Origin: Ciborinia camelliae
Lineage: Eukaryota; Ascomycota; Leotiomycetes; Helotiales; Sclerotiniaceae
Assembly: GCA_025890175.1 (NCBI GenBank)
Contig: JANPYM010000006.1
Coordinates: 714,376 to 778,375 of the forward strand
DNA: 64,000 nt
Direction: 5' to 3'
Shown: one piece after another, positions 59,366-64,000 of the stretch
Layout: the number at the start of each line of letters is the position of its first letter
Position numbering within the stretch: position 1 is the first letter of the stretch
Program-made: the position numbers and the translations under genes
Notes under the pieces: model-generated
What the model saw: the letters and a program-made list of their open reading frames with translations, nothing else
What the model was told of the DNA's origin: nothing
Database searches by the model: none

Positions 59366-59750
59366 ATGATAGTATTAGGGTCTCTGGGCACATACATTAT
59401 AAACACATATACTTATATAAATTCGTATACTTATATAAGATTGTATGTTTATATAAACATATATCTATAGTATACGATTTTATAACCTATATAATCATTT
59501 CAATCTAATACAGAATCTAAATGCTAACTCTAATTATAATATAAATTATATTAATTAAAAACTTTCGAAAAGCTTTATTGATTAATATAAAATTTATATA
59601 TTTAATATATTCCAATATAAAGCTATTCCAGGCTAAATATAAAGTGTAGATTATATAGGGGTTTCCAACTCGCATTTTGACCCTAAAAAGGGTGTTTCAA
59701 ACATAGTTCCGAAGACTCTAATTAGGGTCGATTCGGGTGCGAGATGGGTG

Positions 59751-59758
59751 GAATCGAA
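59751..59758. repeat. right target-site duplication
   Basis: GAATCGAA, matching 56862-56869. Confidence 0.75.
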
Positions 59759-60381
59759 GCATCTCGAATCAAAGCTCCACTCAAATGATGAAACTCCTTA
59801 ACATAATAAAATACCTTGTTGAGTGCAAACATTGAAGGTACCAATCCAATAATGTAAACAAAAACAAAAGAAACAAACCTTCAAGAACCCTCTCTAACCG
59901 ACTAGAAGCTTCCGAAGCACGTGATCTTCCACTTCAACTCTAGCCTCATCCTCATCCTCAGCCTCAGTCAGGTACAAGCTTCACCAGGTTCAATTCTACC
60001 TAGCATAGCACAGTTCAGGTACAAGTCCAACGTTTCCCCCGCTGATAAGACAGGACCTCTACGATAAACATAGGTAGAATTTGGAAGGGAAAAAGGAGAG
60101 GAGGGGAAAAAAGAAAGTAAGAGAAAGTAAAAGAAAGTTGCCCAAATGAATGATTGATGAATCCGTATTGATTATTGAAAGAAACTCTATGGAGTAGTAC
60201 CGTACCGTACGTATCATTTCTCAGAGTAAAAAAGCAAATGAAGCCATATATCATATTGATTGATTTAATGCGTAAATGATTGATTGATTGATTGATTCAT
60301 TGCTTGATCGATTGATTGTTCTCCAGCTGTTTTTTTGTTTGCATTCAGCTACCTTACCTCCTACACGCAAAGAATACTTTT

Positions 60382-60403
60382 TGGAAGAATTCTAAAATAT
60401 TCC
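60382..60403 (+). promoter_or_regulatory. heat-shock-element-like site
   Basis: Two TTC triplets exactly 10 bp apart, tTTCtaaaatatTTCc read as aTTCTAAAATATTCC, with GGAAG just before. This is a gapped, not canonical, nGAAnnTTCn arrangement, about 540 bp upstream of the Hsp90 ATG. Confidence 0.35.
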
Positions 60404-60691
60404 ATACATCATTTGTCTGGCTGGCCTTGTATAAATTTCCCCTTCGTTGATTGGTTCCTCCAGAAGTGGCGCGTTGCTAGGTGGTCCAAAAAAGGCTAAG
60501 CGATGAAGAAGTTCCTTACAATTCTACCATTTTCTATAGCGAGCCTTCCATAAAATCCCCATTAACCTCCCAACGAAAAGTCAGTCTCTTTTCTTCTTCA
60601 AACCACTCAAAGATACCCTTTCTTTCTACTTTGTCTATTAGACTTCTACAATTTACGATACCTTTTAACGACTTCACGAATACCTTCAAAT

Positions 60692-60909
60692 GTAAGTGAC
60701 AATATCAACAACCTCCCTTCTGCGTTGGAGCTACTTTCGACCTAGTCTCAGAAGCTGTGTTGTCTGGAGAGCTCAGCCTCGAGAGAAAAATAGCTTCCAT
60801 CTTCTCCCACATCTCTCTGTACTCTACAAACATTATGTGCAAGATCAACAAGCTCGTAACACATCAAAAATCACCCAGAATACCATACTAATATACCATC
60901 TTATTATAG
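60692..60909 (+). other. probable 5'UTR intron of Hsp90
   Basis: A strong donor (aaatGTAAGTgac) at 60692 and an acceptor (cttattatAG) at 60909 would remove 218 nt of leader, leaving the ATG 31 nt into the next exon. No coding is affected. Needs transcript evidence. Confidence 0.5.
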
Positions 60910-60940
60910 TTTCCCCGATTTCACATTCACAATCACAAAT

Positions 60941-63095
60941 ATGGCTGGCGAAACTTTCGAGTTCCAGGCTGAGATCTCTCAGTTGCTCGGTCTCATCATT
61001 AACACAGTCTACTCAAACAAGGAGATCTTCTTAAGAGAACTTGTTTCTAACTGTTCCGATGCTCTCGACAAGATCCGTTATGAGGCTCTCTCAGATTCCA
61101 CCAAGCTCGACAGCGGAAAGGATCTCCGCATCGACATCATCCCAGACAAGGAGAACAAGACACTTACCATCCGCGATACTGGTATTGGTATGACCAAGGC
61201 CGTAAGTATATTCTCAGATGGACAATGTAAATGGTCTGCTAATAAATTATTAGGATCTCGTCAACAACCTCGGTACGATTGCTCGATCCGGTACCAAGCA
61301 ATTTATGGAGGCTCTCACCGCAGGTGCTGATATCTCTATGATTGGTCAATTCGGTGTTGGTTTCTACTCCGCATACCTCGTCGCAGACAGCGTCACTGTC
61401 GTCTCGAAAAACAATGATGACGAACAATACATTTGGGAATCCAGTGCTGGAGGAACTTTCACCCTCACTCAAGATACTGAGGGTGAGCAACTCGGTCGTG
61501 GTACCAAGATCATTCTTCACTTGAAGGATGAGCAAATGGACTACTTGAACGAGTCAAAGATCAAGGAGGTTATCAAGAAGCACTCCGAGTTCATCTCCTA
61601 CCCAATCTACCTCCACGTCTCCAAGGAGACTGAGACCGAAGTCCCAGATGAGGATGCTGAGGAGACCAAGGAGGATGATGGTGAGAAGAAGGCCAAGATT
61701 GAGGAGGTCGAAGATGATGAGGAAGAGAAAAAGCCAAAGACCAAGAAGGTCAAGGAGACCAAGATTGAGGAGGAAGAGCTTAACAAGCAAAAGCCAATCT
61801 GGACCAGAAATCCTACCGACATCACCGCAGAGGAGTATGGTTCATTCTACAAGTCCCTCTCCAACGACTGGGAAGATCACTTGGCTGTCAAGCACTTCTC
61901 CGTTGAAGGTCAACTTGAATTCCGTGCCATCCTCTTCGTCCCCAAGCGTGCTCCATTCGATCTTTTCGAGACCAAGAAGACCAAGAACAACATCAAGCTT
62001 TACGTTCGTCGTGTTTTCATCACTGATGATGCCACTGATCTCATCCCTGAATGGTTGAGCTTCGTCAAGGGTGTTGTCGACTCTGAGGATCTCCCACTTA
62101 ACTTGTCTCGTGAGACTCTTCAACAAAACAAGATCATGAAGGTCATCAAGAAGAACATCGTCAAGAAGGTTCTTGAGCTCTTCCAAGAGATCTCCGAGGA
62201 CAAGGAGCAATTCGACAAGTTCTACGCTGCTTTCGCCAAGAACATCAAGCTCGGTATCCACGAGGATTCTCAAAACAGAGCAGCTCTTGCCAAGCTTCTC
62301 AGATTCAGCTCCACCAAGTCTGGTGATGATGTCACCTCCCTCTCCGACTACGTCACCCGTATGCCAGAGCACCAAAAGAACCTTTACTACATCACTGGAG
62401 AGTCTCTCAAGGCTGTTCAAAAGTCACCATTCCTTGACTCTCTCAAGGCTAAGAACTTTGAGGTTCTCTTCTTGGTTGATCCTATTGATGAGTACGCCAT
62501 GACTCAACTCAAGGAGTTCGAGGGTAAGAAGCTTGTTGATATCACCAAGGACTTCGAGCTCGAGGAGACCGAGGATGAGAAGAAGGCTCGTGAGGAAGAG
62601 GAGAAGGAGTTTGAGGGTCTTGCCAAGGCTCTCAAGAACGTTCTCGGTGATAACGTTGAGAAGGTTGTTGTCAGTCACAAGCTCGTCAACGCCCCTTGTG
62701 CTATCCGTACCGGTCAATTCGGTTGGTCTGCTAACATGGAGCGTATCATGAAGGCTCAAGCCCTCCGTGACACCTCCATGTCATCATACATGTCTTCCAA
62801 GAAGACTTTCGAAATTTCTCCAAAATCACCAATCATCAAGGAGTTGAAGAAGAAGGTTGAGGCCGATGGTGAGAATGACCGTACTGTCAAGTCTATTACT
62901 CAACTCTTGTTTGAGACTTCTCTTCTCGTTTCTGGTTTCACCATCGAGGAGCCAGCTGGATTTGCTGAGCGTATTCACAAGCTTGTCTCACTCGGATTGA
63001 ACGTTGAAGAGGAGCCCGAAACTGCCGAGGAGGTCGCCACCACCGAAGCAACTTCAGATGCACCAGTTGAGAGTGCTATGGAGGAGGTTGACTAA
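60941..63095 (+). CDS. hsp90: Hsp90 molecular chaperone
   Basis: Two exons: 60941-61201 and 61254-63095, with a 52-nt intron; 2,103 nt, 700 aa. The N-terminal ATPase domain (1-about 210) shows [20 protein letters not shown], the ATP-site motifs [16 protein letters not shown] (across the join) and [16 protein letters not shown] charged Glu/Lys linker follows (about 212-270; [20 protein letters not shown]). The middle domain includes [20 protein letters not shown] and [20 protein letters not shown]. The dimerisation domain ends in MEEVD, the TPR-cochaperone docking motif. Cytosolic form, since there is no signal peptide and the end is EEVD rather than an ER-retention KDEL. Codon use is strongly C-ending, as in highly expressed fungal genes. 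It folds kinases and signalling proteins. Confidence 0.98.
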
Positions 63096-64000
63096 ATATA
63101 AAAAATGGCTTGTTTTACGGGATAGTGGAGTTTTACTGGTTGGGTTTTCGGTCATGCATTGAGCCTGCTTCCTATTTCTCTCTTGATGCTCTCATTTTTC
63201 CTTCCCACGTGGTATTAATACATGAGGCATAATTTAAAAAAATGTACTTTGTGATAAACATTGCGCGTTAAGACGAAGAGGAAAGAGATAGCAGAATACA
63301 AAAATATTTACTGTAACTTTATGTGTTCAATTGATACGTTTTTGAGTGACGATGAAAATTTCTCTATCTTGTGTGATTAACTATGAAACTTATTCCTCTT
63401 TCCTGACTATGTACAAATTGGCAATGAGACTTTTTTCCCCCCTTCTCATCTGGTACAAGTGTACGCCGAATCCCACTTGTGTGCTGGGGGCACGGATCCA
63501 CCCCACCCCGACCGCATATGGCATCTTGAGGTTGCGAGGAGGCGTTCTTGAAGATTAGGTTTCTTTACACATGCAAAGTTAGGTTGGTTACATGTGCACG
63601 ACATGACATCTAAAATTTCCTTGGGACAATATTCTTGGGACTTGTTACTTGGGACTTGTTACTTGCATGTGTCTGTCTGTCGATCGGTGTGTGACGAGAT
63701 ATTATGGGCGGGAAATACAATTATGGGCGGGAAATTATGTTGCATCTGGACTTCCAATAGACTGGTATTGGTATTGGTACTGTTTTTGGTATTGGTATTG
63801 TCTTGACTTGGGGACTTAGGGGGTATGTATGTAGGTTTGGATTTGGGTTTAGGTTTGGGTTTAACTTGCTGGGGGAGATGGGGTTAGGTTACGAATGGGC
63901 GTTGAGTGTTTTTTGGGGGGAGAGGGAGGGCAGTTGAGTTGAGTTGGGATGGGATGGGATTGTAGGTTACCTCTACCCTATACCCTATACCTATCCCGCA
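63096..64000. other. intergenic to window end
   Basis: 905 bp downstream of Hsp90 with no supported gene. Contains a duplicated cttgggacttgttacttggg (63636-63660), duplicated tatgggcggg (63705-63730), TATTGG/GGTAT repeats (63765-63800) and GGTTTGGGTTTA-like degenerate words (63834-63865). Confidence 0.5.

Larger units (their letters stand above)
56870..59750. mobile_element. dead, RIP-like AT-saturated DNA transposon with long terminal inverted repeats
   Basis: 2,881 bp bounded by CACCCATCTCGCACCCGAAT at the left and its exact reverse complement at the right, with GAATCGAA duplicated outside. Inverted-repeat similarity continues for about 330 bp each side. Where the arms differ, most changes are C/T or G/A transitions (for example taattagggtc versus taattagagtc), as expected from repeat-induced point mutation. 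The interior is almost pure A and T, with no ORF of any length, so no transposase can be assigned. An 8-bp duplication is usual for hAT-like elements, but the ends alone do not prove the class. It contains internal repeats, a hairpin island and a nested insertion, listed separately. Confidence 0.85.
59759..60940. other. Hsp90 promoter and 5' leader
   Basis: 1.18 kb between the dead transposon and the Hsp90 start codon. Contains (TTGA)n at 60274-60300, a heat-shock-element-like site and a probable 5'UTR intron, both listed separately. No other gene supported. Confidence 0.6.

Noticed and set aside
56870..59750. AT-rich block as a centromere core or mitochondrial insertion
   Set aside because: Inverted ends and an exact 8-bp target duplication define a transposon; the mitochondrial idea is kept only for the hairpin island.
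63834..63865. Telomere-like GGTTTAGG words near the right edge
   Set aside because: Degenerate and short; not TTAGGG arrays, and normal intergenic sequence follows.

Overview
The window reads as nuclear DNA of a filamentous ascomycete (Pezizomycotina), most likely a leotiomycete near Botrytis/Sclerotinia. The basis is many short GT-AG introns (about 48-60 nt), fungal gene families, long AT-leaning intergenic stretches rich in short tandem repeats, and an AT-saturated, RIP-like dead transposon. The species is an inference. All gene models below were spliced by hand. In every multi-exon model the exon lengths sum to a multiple of three, and conserved motifs run across the joins.

Layout. 1-10 kb: low-affinity cAMP phosphodiesterase (+), flavin-reductase-like protein (-), a divergently transcribed homoserine-acetyltransferase-like alpha/beta hydrolase (+), and a DUF3074 coiled-coil protein (-). 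10.4 kb: a small MITE-like relic. 11-19 kb: SIP3/LAM-type BAR-PH-VASt lipid-transfer protein (-), the ribosome-biogenesis factor KRI1 (-) and a Rab5-type GTPase (+). 20-22 kb: a nine-exon gene for a secreted protein with Gly/Ala-rich low-complexity blocks followed by tandem YDADGNEIDANG-like peptides separated by basic, Kex2-like linkers. This is the most unusual gene here. 23-25 kb: divergent FIT/SCS3-type lipid-droplet protein and an EXPERA-like membrane protein. 26 kb: an intron-containing tRNA-Thr(UGU) facing an inverted, 3'-damaged copy. 28.6-34 kb: NADH-cytochrome b5 reductase and a HAK/KUP potassium transporter. 36-41 kb: a cytochrome P450 with a 35-nt microexon and the Rsp5 adaptor SSH4.

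41.3-50.8 kb is gene-poor and accessory-like. It holds three short orphan ORFs, two of them paralogues in a duplicated segment, plus a 41-bp minisatellite and ATC-type microsatellites. 50.8-53.4 kb: a five-exon secreted GH55/pectate-lyase-fold beta-1,3-glucanase. 56.87-59.75 kb: a 2,881-bp dead element with terminal inverted repeats of about 330 bp, a perfect 8-bp target duplication, internal repeats, a nested 187-bp insertion and a GC-richer hairpin island. 60.9-63.1 kb: Hsp90, probably with a 5'UTR intron.

The genes are mostly independent housekeeping functions (cAMP signalling, lipid transport and storage, endocytic sorting, ion uptake, protein folding). They do not form a metabolic cluster.
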